Positions 32,100-42,349 of a stretch of DNA of 64,000 bases are shown piece after piece. Numbering within the stretch: position 1 is the first letter of the stretch; the number at the start of each line of letters is the position of its first letter. Below the pieces are notes generated by a model, which was not told the origin of the DNA, did not search any database, and was given only the letters and a program-made list of their open reading frames with translations. Source of the DNA: Heterohyrax brucei. Lineage: Eukaryota > Chordata > Mammalia > Hyracoidea > Procaviidae. The position numbers and the translations under genes were made by a program. Location of the stretch: contig CM053156.1 of NCBI GenBank assembly GCA_028571685.1, positions 88,105,049-88,169,048 on the forward strand, written 5' to 3'.

Positions 32100-33130
32100 C
32101 GAGCAAGTTACACTTTCACGTTCTATAGCATAATAAACTGTGAACACTGCCGGTCCTGGGGGCTCTGGGATGCCCTTTGTGCTCCAGACATCATCTGGGC
32201 AGCACAGACCTTAGGTCCAAGACGGTCAGTAGAATCTGAGACTGGTCCAGGCAAGGACAGTGCCACAGCCACTCCCCATGCACCTCGACGGCTTCGTACA
32301 CTGTCCTCCTTGGCTGCTAACACTTGGCAGGTAACTTTAGATGTGGGGGCCACTGCAGAGTGGCGCCTGTTCTGTGTCAGAGGCAGAACTTAGGGCCGCT
32401 TGAGCCCGAGCCCCCAGGTTCCCTGTGTTCCTCAGCATCACCTGATCAGTTCTGCCCAGTGACATGTCTGGCAAGTGACTTACCTCCATGGCCCGGTCTG
32501 GCCTTTGTGCTGTAGGCTAGAAATATCATGACATGGACAGTTGGCCTGTCTGTGGGTACTCTTACAGTGACCCCACATCCACTCCAGCGGTGTGTCCCCA
32601 TCTCCTGCCATGTTGTCTCCCTTTCTCACTTGTTCCAAAGTCTCTGCTGGCAAAAATGTGGTGGATTAAACTTCCATTGGAAATTCACGTCCAGGACAGA
32701 TGGCATCACTCCTAGGGGCCAAGTTCACTCATTAAGACCACGGTCACATTGATGACCCCTGACTGTCCTTGTCTTTGTCTCACACTGTATGCTGAGCACA
32801 GTGTGTGATTCATGAAACCCACAACCACAGGGAAATGCCACACCACCAGTGGTCCTTGGAGTTCTGTGCTTTGTACTGGGCTGAAGGGCTGTCTTCCCAC
32901 CTCCCTCTCTGGTAAGGTGGCATTGGTGAGGACTCTCAATTGACAGCTGAGTCTCCATCAGGGACACTCTTCCCTGCCAGACTTACCTCGAGAAGCCTCA
33001 AGCTTGCTGTCTGCGTTTTGGACACGAGGGCCTTGAGGCGGGGGAGGCGAGGCTGTGGAGAGGCAGGATCTGAGCCCAAGCTGTCTTGTCTCAGACCCCT
33101 GCTCCCAACCGGGGGTGGGGGGGACATAAC
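32100..33130. other. Unassigned DNA
   Basis: No gene or named repeat is recognised. A G-run ('gggggtggggggg') at 33110-33123 directly precedes the mariner. Confidence 0.42.
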
Positions 33131-34418
33131 GGGCCCGACAATTAAGTTTGGGAACTCATTCTAGAAAGAGTCCTACATACCTCATTGCCGTATATCACTA
33201 CGGTGATCTTTGAAATACTCCCCTTGGGAAGCTATGCACCGATGCCATTGCCTAGCCCACCCTTCAAAGCCATTTTGGAACTCCATTTCAGGAATGGCCT
33301 TCAGAGCTGTCATCGTATTCCCCTTGATATCCTGAATGTCATCCACATGTCTTCCTTTCAATATTCCCTTTATCTTCAGGTAAAGAAAGAGTCTCTTGGG
33401 GCAGGTCAGGAGAGCAGAGGGTGTTCCAGTAGGGCGCTCTGTTTACCGGCTGAAAGCTCCCTGACAGACAGTGCCGTGGGAGCTGGTGTGGTGCTGGGAT
33501 GCAACAGCCAGGAGTCGGTGAGAAGCTCAGGTCGTTTTCATCTAACTTTTTCACGCAGCCTTTTCAGCACTTAACAAGTAGTAAACTTGGTTAACTGTCG
33601 GTCCAGTTGGTACAAATTCATAATGAACAATCCCTCTGATACCAAAAAGTTAGCAACATCATTGTGACTCTTGGACTTCGTGGTCATGGAAGATTGGCTG
33701 ACTTCCATTGTGCATTTGACGCTTTGTTTCAGGGTTGTGTTGGTCCACCCATGCTTCATCACCAGTGATAACATGGCTCCAAACATCCTCTTGCCTCTTC
33801 AGAACACTTTCGTGAACTTCGATCTGCTTTACTGTTGTTCATCAGTGAGCTCCTGCAGGACCACTGTTGCACATGCCTACGGACCCGACTCGACGGCACT
33901 TGGCTGGCTTGGCTTTCTGAAGCCAAGATTTTCAGTTAAGATTTTCCTCTTCATCTGTTGATGAGACCAGCTGATGATTTTGATGCACAGTTCAAATAAG
34001 TTTTTGCAGTGTTTTCATCAGTTCTGCTCATCACTGGCTGCCCTGACCTCTCTTCATCAGTGACACTTTCTCTCTCCTCAGAAGACATTTAGTCCATTTG
34101 TACACTGTCGTTTTCTTCATGGCATTGTCCCCCAAACTTGGACTAACGTGTCCCTGATTTCACTTCCACTCTCGCCAAGTTTAACAAGAAATTTAATGTT
34201 TATTTGTTGCTCTAATTTAAGCTCTGACATTCTCGCAATGGCACACAGAAGCACACAGCCACAATAACGAATGCCACAGCAAGACACTGCCACATGTTAA
34301 CACAAATACCGCTGCAAGACACAGATGTATCAAGGTCAGGAAACCCTACAGAGCTGTTTGCACAATGCTGCCAGCCTAAGTGCGTGGTGGCAAGTTTGTG
34401 AACTTAATTGTCAGACCT
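33131..34418 (-). mobile_element. Mariner DNA transposon, nearly full length
   Basis: The element is about 1,288 bp, the usual mariner size, with terminal inverted repeats: gacaattaagtt at 33137-33148 and its reverse complement aacttaattgtc at 34401-34412, similar over about 28 bp each. The TA target duplication is no longer readable at either end. Internal sequence is close in wording to the mariner family known from cattle and some other mammals. It contains a decayed transposase frame on the minus strand and a short foreign patch near 33.88-33.91 kb. Confidence 0.93.
33182..34230 (-). pseudogene. Mariner transposase remnant
   Basis: Reading from an ATG at 34230 to a TGA at 33182 spans about 349 codon-lengths, the size of a mariner transposase. 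It begins MSELKLEQQINIKFLVKLGE and later shows KILTENLGFRK. Around the first catalytic aspartate it reads VITGDEAWVDQHNPETKRQ, at about 33.71-33.77 kb. IVHYEFVP follows, and the C-terminus is CIASQGEYF then SDIRQ. The frame is broken several times by stops and indels, and a roughly 36-bp insertion lies between the helix-turn-helix and catalytic parts. It is inactive. Confidence 0.9.
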
Positions 34419-34832
34419 TGTGTGTCTGTGTGTGTATGAGCATGTAGCTGAGTGTGTCTTGTATATGTCTATGAGAAAAGCAAGAGTGAGTATGCGTAGA
34501 TATGTAAATGCGTGTCTGAGTGTGCTGTGTGTGAAAGGGAGAGTGCTGTGTGTGCGTGCATTGTGTGTGTGTGTTGTATGCAGGTTTGTCTGGTGTGTGT
34601 GTGTATCGTGTGTGTGTAAGAAAGTGTGAGTGTGTGTATGAAGATGTGTAGGTGATTGTATGTGGGCATGTTGTGGCGTGTGATGTCTGTGTGAATATGT
34701 GTGTGCACACTGGCATGGGTGTTGTGTGTATTGTGTGGATGCACACTATGATGGGTGTTTGTGTGTTGTGTATGTGTTGCTGCATTTATGTATGTATGTG
34801 AATGTGTGATGTGTGTAATTGCCTTTACAAGG
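34414..34832. repeat. GT-rich microsatellite tract
   Basis: About 400 bp of imperfect tgtgtg runs with 'tatg' and 'cgtg' interruptions, directly after the mariner end. The minus-strand histidine/threonine-rich frames are a by-product. Confidence 0.95.
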
Positions 34833-34989
34833 GTGACTCACAGCCTTGTGCCAGAGGTTAGTTCTGTCCTGCTGACCTCCTCAGTCTGTCTAGGTGCAAA
34901 TAAGGCTAAACCACGGGTGTCTAACTCCGTGCCTGTCAGTGTACTGGGAGCCGTGGTCCGGGGTGGGCTTGGAATGCCTCAGATAGGAA

Positions 34990-35170
34990 CCCACTGGATT
35001 TTATTCATCTATTGCTCTTTGGGGGAACTTAGGCTTTCTGGAGTCTTTGTATTTTGCTATAAAAGTCATTCTGGAAGGGACAGAGGCTGCATGCCCTTTT
35101 GTGCTTCTCTGGTCATTTCTTGAGGTTGAACTCCTAGAAACGGGACCCTTGATGACAGGGGACAAGCACT
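34990..35170 (-). mobile_element. Possible L1M fragment
   Basis: Plus-strand 'ttattcatctattgctcttt', 'ttttgctataaaagtcattc' and 'cttgaggttgaactcctag' resemble the L1M 3' region in order. It is strongly diverged. Confidence 0.35.
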
Positions 35171-35626
35171 GGGAGGAGGCGTTGTGCCACGCGGCCTCCC
35201 GTGAGGCCCCGTTACCACACACTTGAGTAAGGGGTTAATCCTGGAGGCTGGGGCCTGGGCCTGGCGCTGAGCCTGGGGCATCTGTGTTGAAAAGAAAGAG
35301 GTGTCTGGCTGAACCAGAGAGCCTGCAAGCGCTGCGTTTTACTCCTGTGCCGCCATTACCTAATGCTACTGTGATTAAGAGCGCCACAGGTGAGTGACCT
35401 TGGTGGGCAGAGGTGTGTTTCTCTGGCTGTGGAGGCTTTGAGTCCAGCTGGGGTCTCCCAGGGGCCCGGCTCCTGGCTCCTGCTGTGGGCTGGCCACTCT
35501 TGGTGTTCCTGTGCTGGGTAGGCGAGTCCTCCCGCGGAGTCCGCTCTTCCTCTGTGTGTGTCTTGGTGTCTGTCCTGGCCTGTTCATCAGACACCACTCA
35601 GAAGGAATCAGGTGGAGGGCCCGTCT

Positions 35627-35778
35627 AGGCAGCGCTCGTGGCGCACTGGTTAAGAGTGAGGCCGCTAACGAGAAAGTCAGCCGTTCAAACCCACCATTCG
35701 CTGCCCGGAGACCCTACAGGGCAGTTCTGCCGTAGAGTCGCCAGGAGCGGGAGTCCGCTCAGCTGCAGCGGGTGCCAT
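35627..35778 (+). repeat. AfroSINE, short form, CpG-rich
   Basis: 'gctcgtggcgcactggttaa', 'gccgttcaaacccacc' and 'ctacagggcagttctgccg' give head, B-box and tail. Many CpGs survive here, in contrast to most copies. Confidence 0.82.
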
Positions 35779-35797
35779 TTGGGCGTTTTGACTGTAG

Positions 35798-35925
35798 TGC
35801 GATCTCATTAACATAGCAAAGGAAGACCCTCTTTCCAAACAGGGGCGTAGTCACAGGTGCAGGGGTTAGGACCGCCATCGGTATTGTTGGGGGACACCAT
35901 GCAACCCCTAACTGTGTGAAGGGGG
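35798..35925 (-). mobile_element. MaLR-like LTR fragment
   Basis: Blocks 'tcattaacatagcaaagg', 'ctttccaaacaggggcg' and 'ttgggggacaccatgcaac' match the family copies at 6.9 and 21.0 kb. Only the first third of the LTR (minus-strand sense) remains. Confidence 0.58.
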
Positions 35926-35929
35926 TGTG

Positions 35930-36835
35930 ACCAAAAGGTAAGAGTGTGTCCAGCCAAGTAGAGAAGTGCAAAGAGCTCACTCGATCGGTGTCAGTCCTCC
36001 TCTTCCTGGCTTCATTTGTAGTGATTCTCCTGTCGGTGGGGACCGAGCCCGCACCTGATTACCTTGTCTCTTTGAATTGTCCTGAAAAGCGAGGCGCTGG
36101 GGGTATTCAGCACACACAGGAAGTGATTGTTTGTGTGATTATATGAAGATCTTGATTTAAAGTGATCACCCTCACTTTGCTTTTTGTTAAGTTTTGTACA
36201 TTTTTGGAATCCTTCTGTATAGAACTCATGTTGTGGATTAATTCCAGGGGGACAGTGTGTGTTGGCTTCAGTTTTCACAGGACGTAGACCCTAAAACTGG
36301 AAGACAAGCTCTGGGTGTTAAAATGCATCTACAGCTCCAGCGGAGTCGTTTCCTCTCTGGGCCTGGCGGGGGACCTCTGGTGTCTGGTGGGACTGTGAGC
36401 AGCCAAGGAAGGGGGTGGTGCTGATCTGGGCAAGTGCCAGGATGCCACTGATGTGAGCCCTATCTTTTTTCTCAGCATCCACAGTCCCACACGAAAGGTG
36501 GGCAGGGACTGTCCTGACACGTCTCCTGCGGTTGCAGGTGGAATAGCCTGGAGAGTTGTGCTTGGTGGCGTTTTGTGAGGTCTTGCAGAGCACATTGCTG
36601 GCTGTACTGAGGATGGAGGATGGGTGGCCCTGGCTTCTATTGGTGTCCCTTCGTGAAGACCAGTGGGCCCTGCACCCCGCGGTCTGGTCTGCAGGTACCG
36701 GGGCCCCCCGCAATCTGGTCTGCAGGTACCAACTGAATGACTGACTGTGGGGTCAGGGATGCTGCCTGGGGCCTGGCAGCTGGACAGGCTCCTGTTCTGT
36801 GTCAAGTCAGTGTGTGCAAAACACCTGCTGGGTGC
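35930..36835. other. Unassigned DNA
   Basis: A short direct repeat ('ggtctgcaggtacc' at about 36688 and 36718) is present. Overlapping frames up to 158 codons on minus have no recognised domain. Confidence 0.42.
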
Positions 36836-36837
36836 TG

Positions 36838-37062
36838 GTTACAGACGGGAGCCGGGTCCACGCAGCACCAGGTGACGATGTCCAGGCACAGACAGGAGCT
36901 GGGTCCATGGAGGAGCACAGATGGACGCTGGGTCCTTGGGGAGCACGAGATGACGATGTCCAGGCGCAGACGGGAGCCGGGTCCATGGAAGAGCACCAGG
37001 TCACGATGTCTGGGCCCAGACAGGAGCTGGGTCCACGGAGGGTGCCAGGTAATGACATAAAG
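36838..37062. repeat. VNTR, unit about 50 bp, 4-5 copies
   Basis: The unit combines 'cagacaggagctgggtcc', 'atggaggagcac' and 'caggtgacgatgtccaggc'. Copies start near 36842, 36887, 36962 and 37016, with one shortened copy at about 36920. The repeat periodicity makes the 107-codon plus and 190-codon minus frames. Confidence 0.9.
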
Positions 37063-37196
37063 CTGCAAACAGGAGTCATAGTCTACAGAGAAGCAATGGG
37101 TAGCGGTGCCCATCCTAACTGAGTGCACCGTGTGCTGGAGGAGGCAGATGCCAGTCGATGACTCAGCCTGGCTCACAGTGAAGAACGGAGCTGGAT

Positions 37197-37470
37197 GAGC
37201 TGTGTGTGTGTAAGTGTGTGTGTGTGAGTGTGCATGGATATGAGAGTATGTATGTGTGTGTGGATGTGTCAGTGTGTGTGTGCACACATGGGTATGTGAG
37301 CATGTGTGTCGTGTGTGAGTGTGAATGATCATGTATGAGTATACACGTGTGTATGTATGTACATGAGTACGCATTGTGAGTATGAGAGTGTATGTGTGTG
37401 AGTATAAGGTGTATGTACATGCGTGTAACTATGTATATGTGAGTGTGTGTGTGTCTGTGAGGGAGAGAGC
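37197..37470. repeat. GT-rich microsatellite tract
   Basis: Imperfect tgtg/tatg repeat with the same character as 34.4-34.8 kb. Confidence 0.94.
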
Positions 37471-37739
37471 GCACAAGCACACGTGTGCCTGGAGCTCAGC
37501 GGGCACCTGTCCGCCACGGGTGACCCTGCTGGCACCTGCATCCCGGTAGCGTGAGTTCCAGTGTCAGAGTGGTGTGCCAGCCACAACAACACGGCAAACT
37601 GGCAGACGAGGGATATGCACGTGTGTAAGTGTAGAAGCGAGCAGGTATGTGACGGTGCACGGTGTGAGAATGTGTGTGCGCCCCTGCTGCTTTCTGAGCT
37701 GGGAAATGCTTTTCGTTCACCTCTCTGTTGTGCTGCCAG

Positions 37740-38460
37740 ATGATGCAGACGACGGGCACCCCACTGCTCCCTTCTGTTTTCCTGGTCACCCTGCTCCCGT
37801 CATACCCCCTCCCCACTGGCCTGTGAGCCCCGGTGGGCAGGATTGTGCAGGGCTGTGCGTCTGATCTGTGCTCAGTGGTGACCTGAGGCCCAGCTGGGGC
37901 CTGGCACACGGTGGTGCCTCACAGGCTGTGCTGGGTGACAGGACAAATCCAGCTGGAGCCAGGGCCCTGGCCGCCAGCGTGTGGACGAGAACGGGGCTGG
38001 GCATGTTCGTCTGGGGTCCTGCGTTGCCCCAGGCGGCACCCCTCGGGGCTCCTCACGCCCGCCGGCCAGCTCCGTTGACGGCCTCTGTGTGGCACCGGCC
38101 CTTCCAGTATCACCTGGGCCACCTGGCGTGGCTGCAGCTCTGGCAGGCTTTGCGTCACTGGTCCCTGTCTGGGAGCCCCGCCAGGGCAGGCGTGCTGCCT
38201 GCATGCATCCGGGTGGACGTGTGTGTGAGGTCCTTCTGTCGACTCTGGGGAGGGGGAGAGAAGAGGAGGGAGACCCTCGCCCTGGCCCTTCTTGTGACAA
38301 GCTTCCCCCGGGTCCTGGCACACTCGGCTCCTTTGTCCTTCCCTGGCCCCCGCGGCTGCAGCACTGTCCCTCGCCGTCACTGTCCCTCTTCACCCTGCTT
38401 CGTGTCCATCTTGGAGTACCTGTCACCATCTGGAAATGTGCTGCTTGTGCATCATTAAAT
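37740..38460. other. GC-rich block, CpG-enriched for this window
   Basis: Frames of 196 (plus), 171 (plus), 185 (minus) and 153 (minus) codons overlap, as expected when GC-rich DNA lacks stops. I could not recognise a domain in any of them. CpGs are noticeably denser at 37.97-38.40 kb than nearby. It may be a weak CpG island or unannotated exon, but nothing decides it. Confidence 0.45.
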
Positions 38461-38505
38461 CCTGTTGATGTTAATTATGCCCCAAATATAAACTGATATA
38501 AAACA

Positions 38506-38770
38506 CAGGCGTGTGTGTGTGTCTATGTGTGTGCACCTGTATGTGTCTGAGTGTGTCTCTGATAGTATGTGTGTGTCTGGCTGCGTCTCTGGATGTGTGC
38601 CTGCATGTGTGTGTTTTTCTGTGTCTGTGTATGCCTGTATCTCTGTCTGTCTGGGTGTGTATTTGTGTCTATGTGCTTGTGTGTCTCTGTGTCTGGGTAT
38701 GTAAGTGCCTGTGTGTCTCTGTGTGTCTGAGTGTGTGTCTGCACATCAGTGTCTGTCTCTGTCCCTGTCT
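38506..38770. repeat. GT/TGTCTG-rich microsatellite tract
   Basis: Imperfect 'tgtgtgtctg' repeats. This is the third GT-type tract within 4.4 kb. Confidence 0.94.
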
Positions 38771-38774
38771 GTCC

Positions 38775-39710
38775 CACCAGAATGTAACTCTAATGCCTGC
38801 CACCTTTCCCAGCCCTACACACAGTACTTGGCGCGTGCTGAAGGCTGATGGGTATTACTTGCGTGAACATGACAGGGGTTTTGTTCCCTCCCCATTCTTG
38901 TGTCTTTGATGAGGCTGTTGGGCCCAGGGCTCTGCCTGCACCGGCCACCACCCCTGCCTGGGCTCACAGAGGAGGCTTTGTGTCCCTGTACCAGGTGGCC
39001 CAGAGCTGGAGAGATGACGAGGGAGGAAGATACCCCTCGGAGCCTTGTGGGCAATTCTGGGGTCTTCACTGACCTCTGATTTCCTGAGGAGACCCTCAGC
39101 ACATTTGCACCGAAACCCTGGGGACAAAGGACAGAGGGACAGTGTAGTCCCAAATTACCCTGTGAGGTGATGGGGCTAGTGTCCCTTTGTGGTAGGAGCC
39201 CCAGCGCCATCAGGCCAGCGTCCTGGTCACCTGTGCCTCTGTATCCCAGGGACAAGTATGTAGCTGTGGACTAAGGAGTGTGAAAAAACTACTGGTGGTG
39301 GTAATGGCTGTGGCAGTGAGTTAGTGACAGGCTGCAGGCCAAGCTGGGGGCTCTCTAGATTGTACTAACGTATATGAGACAACGTCTGCCAGTTCAGCAG
39401 CTATCAGGTGTGTCGTGAGCGCTCTCGGTGCCGTCAACTGTCCTGTGCAGTCACCACCCATGATTGTTGCCAAACTCCCCATAAACCTGCATCTTCTTGT
39501 GATGACGCGTGACAGTGCTCAAATGGCAGCCAGCACAATGATTCGTCCCCTGAATCAATGGTGGGTTTTTTTGTGAGACAGTGTGTTTTCCTCCCTCAGA
39601 GGACAGTCCCTTCCGTGATGCATCCCTCTGAGATCTATAATTGATGAGTTAAATTGACCGGCGTGAGTGTGGTCATGACTGCTAAGTGGCTGAAGGCTCT
39701 TCCTGAGCAT
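38775..39710. other. Unassigned DNA
   Basis: No gene or named repeat is recognised. Confidence 0.42.
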
Positions 39711-39716
39711 CTGCCA

Positions 39717-39865
39717 CGGCGGTGTAGTGGTGAGAGCTGTCTGCTAGCCGGAAGGTCGGTGGTTCAGATCCACCAGGTGCTCCTTGGAAACTCTGTGGGG
39801 CAGTTCTACTCTGTCCTGTGGGGCTGCTATGAGTCGGAATTGACTTGATGGTGGTGGTTTCCTAG
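39717..39865 (+). repeat. AfroSINE, short form, well preserved
   Basis: This is one of the best copies: 'ggcggtgtagtggtgagagc', 'ggaaggtcggtggttcagatc', short junction 'gctccttggaaactc', 'ggggcagttctactctgtcc', and the tail 'ggctgctatgagtcgg' + 'aattgacttgatgg'. Confidence 0.95.
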
Positions 39866-40194
39866 AGTTCTGCCCTGTCTTAGGCTGACTCCCCCAGAGG
39901 GGCAAAACCAGCCATGTGGCCGGCAGCTCAAGCCACCAGCCTTTCGGTGAGGGGAGGACGACTCTGTATCACAGTGGACGGTGGCCAAGATTCCAGCCAA
40001 GGCAGAGGACGTGCTTTTCTGAGAAGGTTATGCTCTGCGGTGTCTGATAATGCTTGTACTGAGGTTCGTTCAGCAAAGGGTTAGCTACGTGCAGGAGACC
40101 TGTGTTAGCTTGCCGTGAGTCTGCACTGCGAGCTCGGTGCCAGGGGCTGGATTGCACAAGGCCGCTTTTGTGTTAATGTGATGGGGTTCTAGAT

Positions 40195-40308
40195 TTTCAT
40201 TGGGTTTCCTTTCTCTCTCTCTCTTTTTTTAATCGTCATTAAGTGAAAGTACACAATCCAAACCAAAGTTGCATACCCGCCTATCTGCACCCCGTGCTGC
40301 TCTCCCTG
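40195..40308 (-). mobile_element. L1 3'-terminal stub
   Basis: Only the last 110 bp of an L1 3' UTR remain: a pyrimidine/T run, 'cattaagtgaaagtacacaa', and 'tgcatacccgcctatctgc'. It is a severely 5'-truncated insertion. Confidence 0.8.
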
Positions 40309-40317
40309 CTCCCTGAA

Positions 40318-40468
40318 AAGTTGGGAGTTCAAGTGCGACAGCCACTCTATGGGAGACAGATGTGGCGGGCTGCTTCTGTACAGCCTGGACACCTGTGGGG
40401 CAGTTCTGCTGTGTCCTGCAGGGTCACTGTGAGTTGGGATCAGCTTGATGGCAACAAATTAGGTTTTT
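40318..40468 (+). repeat. AfroSINE, long form, head missing
   Basis: Starts at the B-box region ('gttgggagttcaagtgcgac'), keeps 'agacagatgtggcgggctg' of the long-form segment, and ends 'ggatcagcttgatggcaac'. Confidence 0.75.
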
Positions 40469-40514
40469 TATAAAACAAAAACCAGAAGTCATTGTTGTCA
40501 AATCAATTCTAAGT

Positions 40515-40685
40515 CATGGTGACCCAACCCAACCAAACCAAACCCAGTGCCATTGGACTCATAGCAACCCTATACGACAGAGTGGAACTGCCCCGTAGAC
40601 TTCCCAAGGAGCGCCTGACAGATTCAAACTGCCCGCCTTCTGGTTAGCAGATGTAGCACTTAACCGCTACACCACCAGGGTTCCA
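40515..40685 (-). repeat. AfroSINE, short form, minus strand
   Basis: A very clear reverse copy: 'aaccaaaccaaacccagtgcc', 'gacagagtggaactgccccg', 'gagcgcctgacagattc', 'gttagcagatgtagcactta', 'accaccagggttcc'. Confidence 0.95.
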
Positions 40686-40689
40686 TAGT

Positions 40690-40975
40690 GAAAGGAGAAT
40701 GAGGCTCTTGGGATTTGAGGCCGGATCAGCAGAAGGACAAGATGAGCTGGGTCCCATGGCTCAGCATTGCCTTAAAAAGGAGGTGCAGTGCGATTAACGA
40801 CTTTCGTAGGTGTCCTGTCTCCCTGTGGGGCTCATTACCCCCATCAGGTGATTGTGTAGTAAGGTAACTGGCCCACCGAGGGGACTGGTCGGTTTTACCT
40901 TAAAGGAGAGCCAATTCCAAAGCAAAGGGGTGGGTCCTGTCGCCACCAAGGCGGGAGAGAGCCAGCGGGAGATGG
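40690..40975. other. Unassigned DNA
   Basis: Nothing recognised between the SINE and the LTR. Confidence 0.4.
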
Positions 40976-40977
40976 CG

Positions 40978-41502
40978 TCATGGATCAAATAGTGCCCCCC
41001 CCAAATATGTGTAGCCATGTGGCTGAGCCATGATTCCCAGTATCTTGTGACTGTCCTCCACTTTGTGATTTTCCTATGCTGTATGTTAAAGGATTAGGGT
41101 GGGACTGTAAATCCCTTCGTAGGATCACCTCCCGGCTCCACTGGAAAGGGAGTTTCCCTGGAGTATGGCTTGCCCCACCCTTAATCCTTTCATCCTGCAA
41201 GAGATAAAAGAAAAGGGAGCAGGCAGAGAATTGGGAACCTTATTCCATCAAGCAAGAAGCGCCAGGAGAAGAGCGCGTCCTTCAGACCTGAGGTTCCTGT
41301 GCCAAGACACTCCCTGGACAAAGACTGATGCAACACTGGACTTTCCTCCAGAGCCAACAGCAGGGAAAGCCTTCCTCTGGAGAGGACACCCTGAATTTGG
41401 ACTTGTAGCCTACCGGACTATGGAAGAATAAACCTTCCTTTGTTAAAGCCATCCCCTCTGTGGTAATTCTGTTAGACTAGCCCTAGCTGACTAAAATAGA
41501 TG
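40978..41502 (+). mobile_element. Solo LTR, MaLR-like, plus strand
   Basis: About 525 bp, starting 'catggatcaaatagtgcccc' and ending 'ccctagctgactaaaat', the layout of MLT1/MST-type LTRs. A polyadenylation-type aataaa lies near the 3' end (about 41.43 kb). No internal coding region adjoins it. The motif agatgg[c/t]gtc sits just outside both ends. It may include the short target duplication. Confidence 0.83.
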
Positions 41503-41504
41503 GT

Positions 41505-42345
41505 GTCGTGGGCTTCCTGGCCCACGGAGAGAGGAAGCTGAGTGCCTTTGGGCAGAGACTGAGAGTCAGGGAGAGGCATGCCAGCGAGCACGTCAAAGAA
41601 GAGGCTGTTCTGAGGAAGAGCTGTAGCCTCCGTGTTCCTGGGTCTGGAATGTAACTTACTTCCCTAAAACCCCCCTCAGGCGTGAGTCTAGTCTGTGGGT
41701 TCCCAGACCAAGAGCTTATTTCCAGAGCTTTGTTCTCGTGTGGCTATCGTGATGGCCTACCAGACCCGACAGTGGAGTTGAGAGTGCCAGGGGACGGACA
41801 GTTGGTACTGGGGTTGGTAAAGGGGGCTGAGAGAAGGCATGCCTGGCCTCCGCCTCGTGGGAGTCAGCCTTGGGCTGTTGGTCTTGGCTCTCCTTCCCCT
41901 CCTGGGTTTGGGTCAGTCCGACATGGCCCCCACGCTGATTTTACAGACTTAGAAGCACAGAAAGTGGCTATTTCCACCTGGACTAGGCTGTGTTGCTGCT
42001 GTGTTGTAGGTGTGTGTGTCCCAAGGCAAGCTCTGGCATGAGAACAAGTCTGAGCGGCTGCATTCTAATGCTTCTGGAGTGTTGAGGGGGTCCCGCCATT
42101 CTAGGCCGTGGTCCCTCAGCCCTCCTGTGAATGGGTGTGTGTGCACGGGCACAGTCAAATCTGTCCCTGCAAACGTGGCGCTGGCTGTGTCCACTCAGGG
42201 CTCCGTGGATGCACTTCCTGGGACCGGAGGGGGCTGCCTGGGTTCTTTGAGATGTACTCTGTGGCTTCGGCTTGCTTGGATGTCAGGCTGACCATGGCGT
42301 GACAGGCCCGCATCTCAGTGGGCATTTCAGGGCGCCTAATGAAAT
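41505..42345. other. Unassigned DNA
   Basis: Frames up to 119 codons with no recognised domain. No repeat family seen. Confidence 0.42.
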
Positions 42346-42349
42346 GGAG

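Noticed and set aside
36802-37374. 190-codon minus-strand frame with His/Thr repeats
   Set aside because: Fusion of GT microsatellite and VNTR translations.
37868-38458. 196-codon plus-strand frame overlapping a 185-codon minus frame
   Set aside because: Both come from GC-rich DNA; no known domain, no splice context and no way to choose between strands.
39717-39790. tRNA gene suggested by A-box and B-box-like motifs in SINEs
   Set aside because: The heads are the tRNA-derived part of AfroSINEs. No cloverleaf with matched acceptor stem is present and the 3' parts are SINE tail.
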